From positions 603 to 43,069 of the forward strand of contig FR881270.1 of assembly GCA_000434735.1 (NCBI GenBank): 42,467 nucleotides of DNA. The letters are read 5' to 3'. The stretch's first letter is position 1, and each line of letters starts with the position of its first letter. Origin of the DNA: Bacteroides sp. CAG:530 (GTDB taxonomy: Bacteria; Bacteroidota; Bacteroidia; Bacteroidales; Bacteroidaceae). The position numbers and the translations under genes are program-made. Below the pieces are notes generated by a model. That model searched no databases. It was not told where the DNA came from and saw only the letters and a list, made by a program, of their open reading frames with translations. This document shows, one piece after another, positions 34,321 to 42,455 of the stretch.

Positions 34321-35292
34321 TTATTCTTTAACTTCCCAACCCAATGCACTTGCACCAAGCACAGCAGCATCAGCGTCTTTCAACTGAGAAAGGAGTAATT
34401 TAGCCTTTCCTTTGAAAATGCTCAATACGTTTTCGTCCATTGCTTTCTTGATAGGCTTCATGATATAGTCGCCAGATTTTGCAAGACCGCCGAACAAAAT
34501 GATAGCTTCAGGGCTTGAGAACGCTACGAAGTTAGCCAAAGCTTCACCCAAAACAGTTCCGGTAAATTCGAAAATGTCAAGAGCCAACTTATCACCCTTC
34601 ACAGCAGCGTCGTATACATCTTTAGACTGAATTTCTTCTGCCGGAATTTCGCGCAACAAACTTGGTTCAGGACGTGCAATCAAGAATTCACGTGCTGTAC
34701 GAGCTACACCTGTTGCCGAGCAGTAAGTTTCAAGACATCCCTTACGACCGCAACCGCAAGCACGTCCGTTTTCCTTAACGATTACGTGACCCAACTCACC
34801 TGCGAAACCGTCGCAACCGTAAACCAACTGACCGTTAACTACGATACCGCTACCTACGCCTGTACCCAAAGTAATCATGATAAAATCTTTCATACCACGA
34901 GCCGCACCGTAAGTCATTTCACCGATAGCTGCAGCGTTAGCGTCATTAGTCAAAGTGGTAGGAATACCCAAACGTTCTTCAAACAAAGCTGCCAAAGGAA
35001 TAACACCTTTCCAAGGCAAGTTAGGAGCGAATTCGATAGTACCGGTATAGTAGTTACCGTTAGGAGCGCCTACACCCATACCTTTTATTTTTTCAGTTCC
35101 GCCAAATGGCTGAACCATCGGAATGATTTTCTTGCAGATAGCATCAACGTATTCGTTTACATCATCATACTGATGAGTTTTTACAGAATCAGATGCCAAT
35201 ACATTACCACGAGAGTCTACTACTCCAAAAACGGTGTTAGTTCCACCTATATCCATGCCTAATACATAAGGCTTTTCCATACTTACTGTCAT
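34321..35292 (-). CDS. ROK-family sugar kinase (glucokinase-like)
   Basis: Seen: 323 residues. The ATP phosphate-binding motif LGMDIGGTNTVFGVVD lies at about 11-26, then GVGAPNGNYYTGTIEFAPNLPW, TNDANAAAIGEMTYGAARG (sugar-binding/catalytic Asp), MITLGTGVGSGIVVNGQLVYG, GFAGELGHVIV and the zinc motif CGCGRKGCLETYCS. Known: these are ROK hallmarks; such kinases phosphorylate glucose, N-acetylmannosamine, N-acetylglucosamine or fructose. Inferred: most likely a glucokinase, as in other Bacteroidales, where ROK enzymes start glycolysis after non-PTS uptake. Two starts are possible: ATG at 35290-35292 or four codons later (MEKPYVLG). It is monocistronic, with a -7 element and a terminator. Confidence 0.92.
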   Translation of the reverse strand: MTVSMEKPYVLGMDIGGTNTVFGVVDSRGNVLASDSVKTHQYDDVNEYVDAICKKIIPMVQPFGGTEKIKGMGVGAPNGNYYTGTIEFAPNLPWKGVIPLAALFEERLGIPTTLTNDANAAAIGEMTYGAARGMKDFIMITLGTGVGSGIVVNGQLVYGCDGFAGELGHVIVKENGRACGCGRKGCLETYCSATGVARTAREFLIARPEPSLLREIPAEEIQSKDVYDAAVKGDKLALDIFEFTGTVLGEALANFVAFSSPEAIILFGGLAKSGDYIMKPIKKAMDENVLSIFKGKAKLLLSQLKDADAAVLGASALGWEVKE

Positions 35293-35328
35293 GCTATTAA
35301 ATCTTTTTATAAAGTTAATTCAATGCAG

Positions 35329-35336
35329 CAAATGTA
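35329..35336 (-). promoter_or_regulatory. ROK kinase -7 element
   Basis: TACATTTG on the minus strand, 36 nt before the start. The stretch 35340-35580 shows no gene; its plus strand is rich in A and C. Confidence 0.45.
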
Positions 35337-35584
35337 CAGAAAAACAATTTTACCACACACATTTTTCCCATTTAATTTTACCGTTTTTATTCCGTGCTCC
35401 TACACGTTAATATATAATAACACCAGCAAACAGACACCTCTGCCGCGCACACCGAGCCAACCCCGCAAACTTTCCTATGCAGCCCCACCATCTTCTATCT
35501 CAGTTTCACGAATGAAAATACAGAAATCTTCCAGCCCCAAGAACCCCAAAAAGAAAAAAAAAGAAGAAAATTTCCACATAATCC

Positions 35585-35613
35585 TTGTTTTTTAAATAAA
35601 AGTATTACATTTG
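35585..35613 (+). promoter_or_regulatory. Promoter of the Phe/Tyr leader and operon
   Basis: TTG at 35585-35587, an 18-nt spacer, and TACATTTG at 35606-35613. Transcription should begin near 35620, about 20 nt before the leader ATG. Confidence 0.65.
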
Positions 35614-35641
35614 CACCCGTAACAACAACAAAATAATAGTT

Positions 35642-35731
35642 ATGAAACGATTTGCGACATACTTCTTTTTTTACTTTTATTACTTTTACTTTAGCAATGA
35701 AGTGAAGCGGGAGTTCGCATACGTATACTAA
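35642..35731 (+). CDS. Phe/Tyr-rich leader peptide of the aromatic amino-acid operon (attenuator)
   Basis: Seen: a 29-codon ORF, ATG to TAA. It begins MKRFAT, continues with eleven aromatic residues in a row (codons 7-17, YFFFYFYYFYF) and ends SNEVKREFAYVY; 15 of 29 residues are Phe (8) or Tyr (7). Known: E. coli pheL and other leader peptides sense charged tRNA through such runs. Inferred: ribosomes stalling here when Phe-tRNA or Tyr-tRNA is scarce leave 35704-35717 free to pair with the downstream segment and prevent termination. Ribosomes that reach the stop codon cover it, so the terminator forms. The four downstream genes make Phe and Tyr, which fits exactly. No Shine-Dalgarno is evident. 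The chance of such a codon run by accident at this place is very small. Confidence 0.92.
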   Translation: MKRFATYFFFYFYYFYFSNEVKREFAYVY

Positions 35732-35775
35732 ACAACAATAGAACAATGATTGATTGATATAACGAATCCCGCTTC
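35704..35775 (+). promoter_or_regulatory. Antiterminator pairing of the Phe/Tyr attenuator
   Basis: GAAGCGGGAGTTCG (35704-35717, within leader codons 21-26) can pair with CGAATCCCGCTTC (35763-35775), giving 13 bp with one bulged G. The downstream strand is also the left arm of the terminator, so the two structures exclude each other. Confidence 0.85.
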
Positions 35776-35797
35776 CGTATGGAAACGGGATTTTTTT
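35765..35797 (+). terminator. Attenuator terminator upstream of pheA
   Basis: AATCCCG (35765-35771) pairs with CGGGATT (35786-35792), with TTCC/GGAA above and a GTAT loop, followed by a T7 run (35791-35797). It lies 35 nt before the pheA start. Confidence 0.92.
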
Positions 35798-35831
35798 ATT
35801 AACTCAGGCACATAAAAAGATAAAGATATTA

Positions 35832-36674
35832 ATGAAAAAAGTAGCAATACAAGGAGTTCCGGGTTCGTATCACGACATTGCGGCCCACAAATATTTCAAA
35901 GACGAAGATATAGAGCTGATATGCTGCAATACTTTTGAAGAGGTATTTGATAACATCCGCAAAGACAGTAATGTGATAGGTGCCGTAGCCATAGAGAACA
36001 CCATAGCGGGAAGTCTGCTACATAACTATGAGCTGCTACGCGAAAGCGGGACAACCATCATAGGTGAACATAAGCTAAGAATTAGCCACAGCATAATGTG
36101 TCTGCCTGATGAAGATTGGAAAGATCTGACGGAAGTGAACTCGCACCCGGTAGCCTTGGCGCAATGCCGCGAATTCCTGATGCATCACCCCGAACTGAAA
36201 ATAGTGGAGAAGGAAGATACGGCGGGCAGCGCACAAGACATCTGCGAACAGCACCTCACAGGACATGCGGCTATATGTTCTAAATATGCAGCCCAGCTGT
36301 ATGGCATGAAAATATTACAAGAAGGCATCGAGACGAACAAACATAACTTTACACGGTTTCTAATTGTATCCGACCCGTGGAAGGCCGACGAACTGAAAGA
36401 CCGCTCTAAAGTAAATAAGGCAAACGTGGTGTTTACACTACAGCATAATGAAGGAAGCCTGTCGCAGGTATTGTCTATCTTTTCATTCTATCACATCAAC
36501 CTGACTAAAATACAATCGTTGCCTATCATCGGACGAGAATGGGAATACATGTTCTACGTAGACGTGATGTTCAACGATTACTTAAGATATAAACAATCTA
36601 TAGACGCAGTGACACCGCTCACTAAATCGATTAAAATTCTAGGAGAATATGCAGAAGGAGAATCTACACTATGA
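35832..36674 (+). CDS. pheA: Prephenate dehydratase
   Basis: Seen: 280 residues. A PDT domain (about 1-180) begins VAIQGVPGSYHDIAAHKYF and has GAVAIENTIAGSLLHNYELL, SHPVALAQCREFL, DTAGSAQDICEQHLTGHAAICSKYAAQLYG and NFTRFLIVS, which contains the catalytic Thr-Arg-Phe. An ACT domain follows (about 195-275, VVFTLQHNEGSLSQVLSIFSFYHINLTKIQSLP). Known: it converts prephenate to phenylpyruvate, and the ACT domain binds Phe for feedback inhibition; here the usual ESRP reads QSLP, so Phe control may differ. There is no fused chorismate mutase, which is carried by the DAHP synthase two genes later. It is the first gene after the attenuator, and the aminotransferase start overlaps its end by 26 bp. Confidence 0.95.
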   Translation: MKKVAIQGVPGSYHDIAAHKYFKDEDIELICCNTFEEVFDNIRKDSNVIGAVAIENTIAGSLLHNYELLRESGTTIIGEHKLRISHSIMCLPDEDWKDLTEVNSHPVALAQCREFLMHHPELKIVEKEDTAGSAQDICEQHLTGHAAICSKYAAQLYGMKILQEGIETNKHNFTRFLIVSDPWKADELKDRSKVNKANVVFTLQHNEGSLSQVLSIFSFYHINLTKIQSLPIIGREWEYMFYVDVMFNDYLRYKQSIDAVTPLTKSIKILGEYAEGESTL

Positions 36675-37833
36675 GATAAAGCCAGCCGACCGTCTGGCAA
36701 ACGTAAGCGAATACTATTTCAGCAGAAAGCTGAAAGAAGTGGCTCGCATGAATGCTGAAGGCAAGGATGTTATCAGCTTGGGTATAGGAAGCCCCGACAT
36801 GCCGCCTTCGGACGAAACAATCAACGTGTTGTGCGAAAACGCCAAGAAGCCCAACGTACACGGTTATCAGCCTACGGTTGGTATACCTGAACTTCGTGAA
36901 GCTATGGCAGATTGGTACAAGCGTTGGTATAATGTAAACCTCGACCCGGCTACCGAAATTCAACCGCTCATCGGTTCTAAAGAGGGTATTCTGCACGTAA
37001 CGTTAGCACTCGTTAACCCAGGCGACCAGGTATTGGTTCCGAATCCTGGATATCCAACTTATACATCGCTCAATAAGATATTGGGCAGCGAGATAGTGAA
37101 CTACAACCTTCGCGAAGACAATCATTGGCAACCCGACTTCGACGAACTGGAGAAGATGGACCTGAGCCGAGTGAAGATAATGTGGACCAACTATCCTAAC
37201 ATGCCGACAGGCGCAAACGCTACGATGGAACTTTATGAAAAGCTAGTCGATTTTGCCCGACGCAAAAACATCGTCATAGTAAACGACAACCCATACAGCT
37301 TCATTCTGAACCGTAAGCCAATCAGCATTTTGAACGTAGAAGGCGCAAAAGACTGTTGCATAGAATTCAACTCGATGAGTAAGAGTCACAACATGCCGGG
37401 ATGGCGCGTGGGAATGCTAGCAACTAACGCCACATTCGTGCAATGGATATTGAAGATAAAAAGCAATATCGACTCTGGTACATTCCGCCCATTACAGTTG
37501 GCAGCGGCACAGGCTTACCACAACAGCACCGAATGGCATGAAGAAGCCAACTATAACGTATACAGCCGTCGCCGTAAACTGGCAGAAGAAATAATGAAAA
37601 CCTTAGGATGCACGTTCGACCCCGAACAAGTAGGAATGTTCCTCTGGGGAAGAATTCCCGATACATACGCCGACGTAGAAGACCTAACCGAAAAGGTTCT
37701 GCACGAAGCAAGAGTATTCATCACTCCGGGATTCATATTCGGAAGCAATGGAAAACGATACATCCGTATCTCACTCTGCGCCAAAGAGGATAAACTGGCG
37801 GAAGCTTTACAACGAATTAAAGATATAATGTAA
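36649..37833 (+). CDS. PLP-dependent class I/II aminotransferase, probably for aromatic keto acids or prephenate
   Basis: Seen: 394 residues. It begins MQKENLHYEIKPADRLANVSEYYFSRKLKEV. VISLGIGSPDMPP, GSKEGILHVTLALVNPGDQVLVPNPGYPTYTS and TNYPNMPTGA are fold type I landmarks; IVNDNPYSF carries the PLP Asp/Tyr, and SMSKSHNMPGWRVGML has the Schiff-base Lys. Known: such enzymes transaminate phenylpyruvate, hydroxyphenylpyruvate, prephenate, aspartate or LL-diaminopimelate. Inferred: the last step to Phe and Tyr, from its place between pheA and the DAHP synthase. An AGGAG at 36641-36645 just before the ATG supports this start and suggests translational coupling with pheA through the 26-bp overlap. 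Confidence 0.9.
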   Translation: MQKENLHYEIKPADRLANVSEYYFSRKLKEVARMNAEGKDVISLGIGSPDMPPSDETINVLCENAKKPNVHGYQPTVGIPELREAMADWYKRWYNVNLDPATEIQPLIGSKEGILHVTLALVNPGDQVLVPNPGYPTYTSLNKILGSEIVNYNLREDNHWQPDFDELEKMDLSRVKIMWTNYPNMPTGANATMELYEKLVDFARRKNIVIVNDNPYSFILNRKPISILNVEGAKDCCIEFNSMSKSHNMPGWRVGMLATNATFVQWILKIKSNIDSGTFRPLQLAAAQAYHNSTEWHEEANYNVYSRRRKLAEEIMKTLGCTFDPEQVGMFLWGRIPDTYADVEDLTEKVLHEARVFITPGFIFGSNGKRYIRISLCAKEDKLAEALQRIKDIM

Positions 37834-37853
37834 TTAAATAAAATACAACTATT

Positions 37854-38921
37854 ATGGAACTCGATTTACAGCCCATCGAACTGGAAGGTGTATCAAAAGA
37901 ACGCCCCCTTGTTATAGCAGGTCCGTGCAGCGCGGAAACTGAAGAACAAGTAATGACTACAGCTACACAATTGGCCAATAAAGGCATTAAGATATTCCGC
38001 GCCGGAATATGGAAACCTCGTACCAAACCGGGAGGTTTCGAAGGAATCGGCGTAGAAGGACTGGCATGGCTGAAACGCGTGAAAGAAGAAACCGGCATGT
38101 ATGTATCTACCGAAGTAGCTACAGCTAAACACGTGTACGAGTGCTTGAAAGCAGGAATCGATATATTATGGATTGGAGCACGTACTACCGCCAACCCGTT
38201 TGCCGTTCAAGAAATAGCCGATGCACTGAAAGGCGTAGATGTACCTGTATTAGTGAAGAACCCGGTAAACCCCGACTTGGAACTTTGGATTGGTGCGTTA
38301 GAAAGAATAAACGGTGCCGGACTGAAACGTCTTGGTGCTATTCACAGAGGATTCTCATCGTACGACAAGAAAATATACCGCAACTTGCCGCAGTGGCATA
38401 TTCCTATCGAATTGCGCCGCCGCATTCCTAACTTGCCTATCATCTGCGACCCTAGCCACATAGGTGGCAAGCGCGAACTTATCGCTCCGCTGTGTCAGCA
38501 GGCTATGGACTTGGGACTTGACGGACTTATCATCGAATCGCACTGCAACCCTGATAGCGCTTGGAGCGATGCCGCACAGCAGGTTACTCCCGATATCTTG
38601 GATTACATCTTGAATCTGCTGGTCATCCGTAGCGAACATCAAACTACAGAAAACTTACACGAGTTGCGCCGCCAGATTGACGAATGCGACAATGAGCTGA
38701 TTGAAATATTGGCTAAACGTATGCGTGTATGCCGTGAAATCGGTACTTTCAAGAAAGAACATAGCATGACCGTATTGCAAACAGGAAGATATAACGAGAT
38801 CCTCGACAAGCGCGGCGCTCAAGGCTCGCTCTGCGGAATGGACTCTGACTTCGTAAAGAACGTATTCGAAGCTATACACGAAGAAAGCGTTCGCCAGCAG
38901 CTGGAGATCATCAACAAATAA
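37854..38921 (+). CDS. Bifunctional DAHP synthase / chorismate mutase (AroA-AroQ fusion)
   Basis: Seen: 355 residues. Residues about 15-260 are the KDO8P-like DAHP synthase: LVIAGPCSAETEEQV, FRAGIWKPRTKPGGFEGIG, DILWIGARTTANPFAVQE, PVLVKNPVNPD, GLKRLGAIHRGFSSY and CDPSHIGGKRELI. Residues about 270-350 are a helical AroQ chorismate mutase: LHELRRQIDECDNELIEILAKRMRVCREIG. Known: the first domain joins PEP and erythrose 4-phosphate, the first shikimate-pathway step; the second makes prephenate from chorismate, and in such fusions the mutase part can also act as the allosteric sensor. Inferred: it gives this operon both entry and branch-point activities, under one Phe/Tyr attenuator. It lies 20 bp after the aminotransferase and 21 bp before tyrA. 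Confidence 0.96.
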   Translation: MELDLQPIELEGVSKERPLVIAGPCSAETEEQVMTTATQLANKGIKIFRAGIWKPRTKPGGFEGIGVEGLAWLKRVKEETGMYVSTEVATAKHVYECLKAGIDILWIGARTTANPFAVQEIADALKGVDVPVLVKNPVNPDLELWIGALERINGAGLKRLGAIHRGFSSYDKKIYRNLPQWHIPIELRRRIPNLPIICDPSHIGGKRELIAPLCQQAMDLGLDGLIIESHCNPDSAWSDAAQQVTPDILDYILNLLVIRSEHQTTENLHELRRQIDECDNELIEILAKRMRVCREIGTFKKEHSMTVLQTGRYNEILDKRGAQGSLCGMDSDFVKNVFEAIHEESVRQQLEIINK

Positions 38922-38942
38922 AATAAAAGGAACGACAAAGAA

Positions 38943-39716
38943 ATGAGAATATTGATAATGGGAGCCGGTAAAATGGGCTCCTTCTTTACTGATGTATTAA
39001 GCTTTGAACACGAAGTGGCTGTATATGATGTAGACCCAAAACGTCTGCGCTTTATGTACAATTGCTACCGCTTCACCAATATGGAAGAAGTAGAGAATTT
39101 CCATCCGGAACTGGTAATCAATGCCGCAACGGTAAAATATACGCTCGATGCCTTCAGACAAGTATTGCCTCATCTTACTAAAGACTGCATCATAAGCGAT
39201 ATAGCATCCGTAAAGACCGGATTGAAAGAGTTTTATGAAAACTGCGGATTTCGTTATGTCTCTACTCACCCAATGTTTGGTCCTACCTTCGCTAATCTTG
39301 ATAAGCTCAGCACTGAAAACGCTATAATCATCAAGGAAGGTGACCATCTGGGACGAATCTTCTTCAAAGACTTGTATCATCGGTTGGGCTTGAACATATT
39401 CGAATATACTTTCGACGAGCACGATGAAACGGTGGCATACTCATTGTCTATTCCGTTTGTATCGACTTTCGTATTCGCTGCCGTAATGAAGCATCAGGAT
39501 GCTCCGGGTACTACATTCAAACGTCACATGGCAATTGCAAAGGGGGTACTTAGCGAAGACGATTATCTGCTTCAGGAAATATTGTTCAACCCGCGTACTC
39601 CAGAACAGGTAGAAGGCATACGTACCGAGCTGAACGAGTTGCTTGATATCATCAGTGAAAAGGATGGCGACAGAATGCACGCCTACTTAGAGAAAATACG
39701 CAAACACATCAATTAG
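38943..39716 (+). CDS. tyrA: Prephenate dehydrogenase
   Basis: Seen: 257 residues. The dinucleotide-binding start is MRILIMGAGKMGSFFTDVLSF with VAVYDVDPKRLRF. CIISDIASVKTGLKEFYENCGFRYVSTHPMFGPTFANLDKLS contains the TyrA signature with the catalytic His (THPMFGP). The C-terminal half is helical and forms the dimer domain. Known: TyrA oxidatively decarboxylates prephenate to 4-hydroxyphenylpyruvate with NAD(P). No ACT domain is fused, so direct Tyr inhibition is uncertain. It is the last gene of the operon; the hairpin at 39742-39785 ends it. Confidence 0.94.
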   Translation: MRILIMGAGKMGSFFTDVLSFEHEVAVYDVDPKRLRFMYNCYRFTNMEEVENFHPELVINAATVKYTLDAFRQVLPHLTKDCIISDIASVKTGLKEFYENCGFRYVSTHPMFGPTFANLDKLSTENAIIIKEGDHLGRIFFKDLYHRLGLNIFEYTFDEHDETVAYSLSIPFVSTFVFAAVMKHQDAPGTTFKRHMAIAKGVLSEDDYLLQEILFNPRTPEQVEGIRTELNELLDIISEKDGDRMHAYLEKIRKHIN

Positions 39717-39741
39717 TCAACGTAAGTTCTTAATAAAACTT

Positions 39742-39785
39742 AGCACCCCTTCATTTGACATCTGTTTTATCAATGAAGGGGTGCT
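39742..39785. terminator. Shared terminator between tyrA and the convergent protease gene
   Basis: AGCACCCCTTCATTTGA (39742-39758) pairs with TCAATGAAGGGGTGCT (39770-39785). T-rich sequence follows on both strands (TTATTATATA; AAGTTTTATT), so it can serve both. Confidence 0.85.
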
Positions 39786-39812
39786 TTATTATATATTTCA
39801 CTCCATACCATA

Positions 39813-41525
39813 TCAATTGCCGTGCGTAGAGAAATATTCTTTCCACTCATCTTCCATCAAGCCCAAGAAATGCAGGGCTTCAAACTTCAGCGTAAAGCTA
39901 CCCTCTACACTTCCTTCCATATATACCATGGTTTCTCCTTTGTCAACATCACTGACTTTATAAGCCACTGGATGGCGCACCAACCCCACCGGAATAAAAC
40001 GTCGGCCATCGGCTGACACAGACGGGGTAATCTCTTCTTGCGACAAATCGTTGCTATCGGTAATATACACGGCAGAGATGCGTCCGTTCTCATCAAAATC
40101 GGCTCCCCAAATAGACATTTCGTGATAGCTACCCATCATTTTTACATAAAAGCCGATAGCTTCCTTATCTGTAAAAGCTTGCTTCATGCGCGAATTGAAT
40201 CCATCGGCAGTCACACCATCTACCACATCGGCAACATCATCGAACACATCAGAGAAGAAGTTGCCACCATTAGGCATCGATAAACGCCCTACAAAAAACC
40301 AATTCAATCCGAAAAGCGTATTACGACCTTCATTAACGAAATAACGCTTGAAATAATCGAACACAGCGCAAGAGGTAGATGAATTGTACGCAGTGGGACC
40401 GATGTATTTCCCGAAGCGACGAATATTATCAGCGTTCTGATCAAGCCACCAGTAAATCATGTTAGAGGCAGTAGCAGCCCAGCACATGCTTCCGTCGGGG
40501 TCGCCCGCCATGTTTATCTTGTTACAGTCGTACCATCCGCAACCTTTCTTCCATGTCAGTCCCTTTTGGTTAGTGCCCGACACGTATCCCCAATCAGACT
40601 CGGCAGGCTCTTTTACGCCATACACCCACACCGTACGGTTTGCCCATTTAACATCGGGCTTATGTTCGGGCTCAGGCTCAGGAGTCTTTGGTTTACATAT
40701 ATCTATGTTTATAATGGTTTCTACTGCAGATTTAAGCGCACTAAACGCTTCCCCTCCTATCATTTCTGGCGCTCCAAATATCTTAGTGTCTTCTCCTATA
40801 TTCACCGAAATCCAACTCTCACGAAATTCATCTACCGACTGCGGACAAAGTACTGCCGTATAGTCTCCATTCTCTTTACGATAAGGAATCACCTCTTCTA
40901 CCTGCTCTGATAAGTTGCCGAGTTTTCCGTCAGATACACTGACCGATACCGATGTATGGCTACGCACGCTTACTTTAGCCAATGCTAATTCCGCTTCAGA
41001 ATAAGATCCGTCGCTACTATGAAGAGAAACAATAAGTCGAGACATCAATGAAGCAAACTGCAACTCTACAGTATTTCCACTTTTCATCGTAGCCGAAGCG
41101 AATAGCAAATCAGACTTCGCTCCGCTTGCATCTTCCTGCTGATTAGTTTGTACCGAATGAAGAAAGGTTTCATCTTCTGTTTTTTCAAGTCCATCGGCAA
41201 TGAAAGCGGTAAACGTAGCCCCTGTACCAATTTCATTCCACTGTAAATCGAGGTTCCAGCCATTTTCTGTACGCTCTAAAGTATGCGCCATTCTTTTCTC
41301 TCCACCCTCCGGAAACACGAACAACTGTAACCGCTCAACACTCTCAGGCGATACCTTAATTTGTACGGGGACAGAAATTTCCGCCGGCGGAGTAACAGCA
41401 GGTGGTGTAACTGTGGGTGGAATAACCTCTCCAGGCAATTTATCAGCATCATCAGTACGACTACAAGCCGCAATCAGAATAGCTGCCAACCAAACAAGAA
41501 TATACAACTTATCTCTCTTCATCAA
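39813..41525 (-). CDS. IdeS/Mac-like cysteine protease (peptidase C66 type) fused to a fimbrillin-like lipoprotein domain
   Basis: Seen: 570 residues. Lipobox IAAC (Cys21), a Pro/Thr spacer, then about residues 50-280 resemble Mfa/fimbrillin-type domains (LQFASLMSRLIVSL, ISVNIGEDTKIFGAPEMIGG). A Pro/Glu linker follows (281-290). Residues 320-500 match the streptococcal IgG protease IdeS: GWYDCNK with Lys336, SMCWAATASNMIYWWLDQN with Cys348, YHEMSIWGADFDENG with His468 and VYITDSN with Asp490. These correspond to the known Lys84, Cys94, His262 and Asp284 of IdeS. Known: IdeS cuts the IgG hinge. Inferred: a surface-anchored cysteine protease; whether it cuts antibodies, such as IgA in the gut, is open. 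The gene stands alone and converges on tyrA. Confidence 0.87.
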   Translation of the reverse strand: MMKRDKLYILVWLAAILIAACSRTDDADKLPGEVIPPTVTPPAVTPPAEISVPVQIKVSPESVERLQLFVFPEGGEKRMAHTLERTENGWNLDLQWNEIGTGATFTAFIADGLEKTEDETFLHSVQTNQQEDASGAKSDLLFASATMKSGNTVELQFASLMSRLIVSLHSSDGSYSEAELALAKVSVRSHTSVSVSVSDGKLGNLSEQVEEVIPYRKENGDYTAVLCPQSVDEFRESWISVNIGEDTKIFGAPEMIGGEAFSALKSAVETIINIDICKPKTPEPEPEHKPDVKWANRTVWVYGVKEPAESDWGYVSGTNQKGLTWKKGCGWYDCNKINMAGDPDGSMCWAATASNMIYWWLDQNADNIRRFGKYIGPTAYNSSTSCAVFDYFKRYFVNEGRNTLFGLNWFFVGRLSMPNGGNFFSDVFDDVADVVDGVTADGFNSRMKQAFTDKEAIGFYVKMMGSYHEMSIWGADFDENGRISAVYITDSNDLSQEEITPSVSADGRRFIPVGLVRHPVAYKVSDVDKGETMVYMEGSVEGSFTLKFEALHFLGLMEDEWKEYFSTHGN

Positions 41526-41552
41526 TTTTACAACTAAAGTCTATAAACCAAA

Positions 41553-41590
41553 TCGTGCCGCATCTACCCAAATTAGTAAATGCGGCACGA
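41553..41590 (-). terminator. Terminator hairpin after the outer-membrane barrel gene
   Basis: TCGTGCCGCAT pairs with ATGCGGCACGA across a 16-nt loop. On the minus strand TTTGGTTT follows. It separates the barrel gene from the protease gene. Confidence 0.75.
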
Positions 41591-41621
41591 CATTTAATTA
41601 TTAAGTATTATATCTTAATTA

Positions 41622-42209
41622 TCAGAACTTATATCCCAAAGTAAGATAGAAGTTCAAGTTCTTAGAATCACCGTTCTTCCATGGAGAAACAAATCCGTAC
41701 TGTCCGTTCAAGTTAAGCAAGATATTGCCGAATTCAGCACCAACACCGTACTGAAGACCAGTATCAAAACGTTTAGCTTTTCCCGGAATCAATTTATTAT
41801 CTTTATTTTCTACATCACCGAAGAAATCAGTGCTATAATCGCCTACTTTATATTTACCAGCCAAACCTACAGACAAGTAAGGACCAGCGTTAATTACAAA
41901 TTTCACATCGTCAACGATAGGAAGCTTCAATGCAGCCATCAAAGGGATATCCAAATAGTTCGGTTTGAATTTCACATTGTCGCCAGCTTTTGCACCTTTA
42001 CCTGCGAACATTAATCCAGACTGGAATGACCACATGTCAGTGATAGCATAATCCAAACCTAAACCTGCAATGTAAGAAACTCTCATGTCAGCTCCATCAG
42101 CCTTGGCATAGTTATTCATTGACATACCCACACGTACATTAAAACTTGCCTGTGAGAATCCAGTTACAGCAACCAATGCCAAAACCATAGTTAACAAAAT
42201 CTTTTTCAT
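41622..42209 (-). CDS. Small outer-membrane beta-barrel protein (PorT/OMP_b-brl_2 type)
   Basis: Seen: 195 residues. Signal peptide MKKILLTMVLALVAVTGFSQ, then alternating amphipathic strands (FNVRVGMSMNNYAK, YIAGLGLDYAI, MWSFQSGLMFAGKGAK, YLDIPLMAALKLPI, FVINAGPYLSVGLAGKY, FDTGLQYGVGAEF, LNGQYGF). It ends with YLTLGYKF, whose terminal Phe is the usual signal for barrel assembly. Known: this family of eight-stranded barrels is abundant in Bacteroidota; specific roles are mostly unknown. Inferred: an outer-membrane structural or small porin-like protein. It has a canonical promoter, a leader of about 105 nt and its own terminator, which fits high, independent expression. Confidence 0.9.
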   Translation of the reverse strand: MKKILLTMVLALVAVTGFSQASFNVRVGMSMNNYAKADGADMRVSYIAGLGLDYAITDMWSFQSGLMFAGKGAKAGDNVKFKPNYLDIPLMAALKLPIVDDVKFVINAGPYLSVGLAGKYKVGDYSTDFFGDVENKDNKLIPGKAKRFDTGLQYGVGAEFGNILLNLNGQYGFVSPWKNGDSKNLNFYLTLGYKF

Positions 42210-42321
42210 AATAGTCTAATTTTAGTCTAAGCCGCCCTGCTAAGCTTTCGTCTTTATTTTAAATGTATGGCAGAACTCTTATAATCTCTTATAAAGACAT
42301 ACACCTTAATTGTTGTAAATA

Positions 42322-42352
42322 CAAATATATATACTATTAATTAAAAATCAAA
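42322..42352 (-). promoter_or_regulatory. Canonical promoter of the barrel gene
   Basis: On the minus strand TTTG (42349-42352), a 19-nt spacer, and TATATTTG (42322-42329). The predicted 5' UTR is about 105 nt and contains no recognised riboswitch. Confidence 0.75.
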
Positions 42353-42420
42353 AAAAGTATTATTTTATATTTGAATATTAGAAACCGAGATGACCGAGCA
42401 GAAGAAAACGCTCACAATAG

Positions 42421-42455
42421 GACATAAAAAAAGTTGTACCGTGGTACAACTTTGA
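42421..42455 (-). terminator. Terminator of a gene beyond the right edge
   Basis: AAAGTTGTACC pairs with GGTACAACTTT (42430-42453), followed on the minus strand by a run of T. The gene it ends lies to the right of 42467 on the minus strand. Confidence 0.75.
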
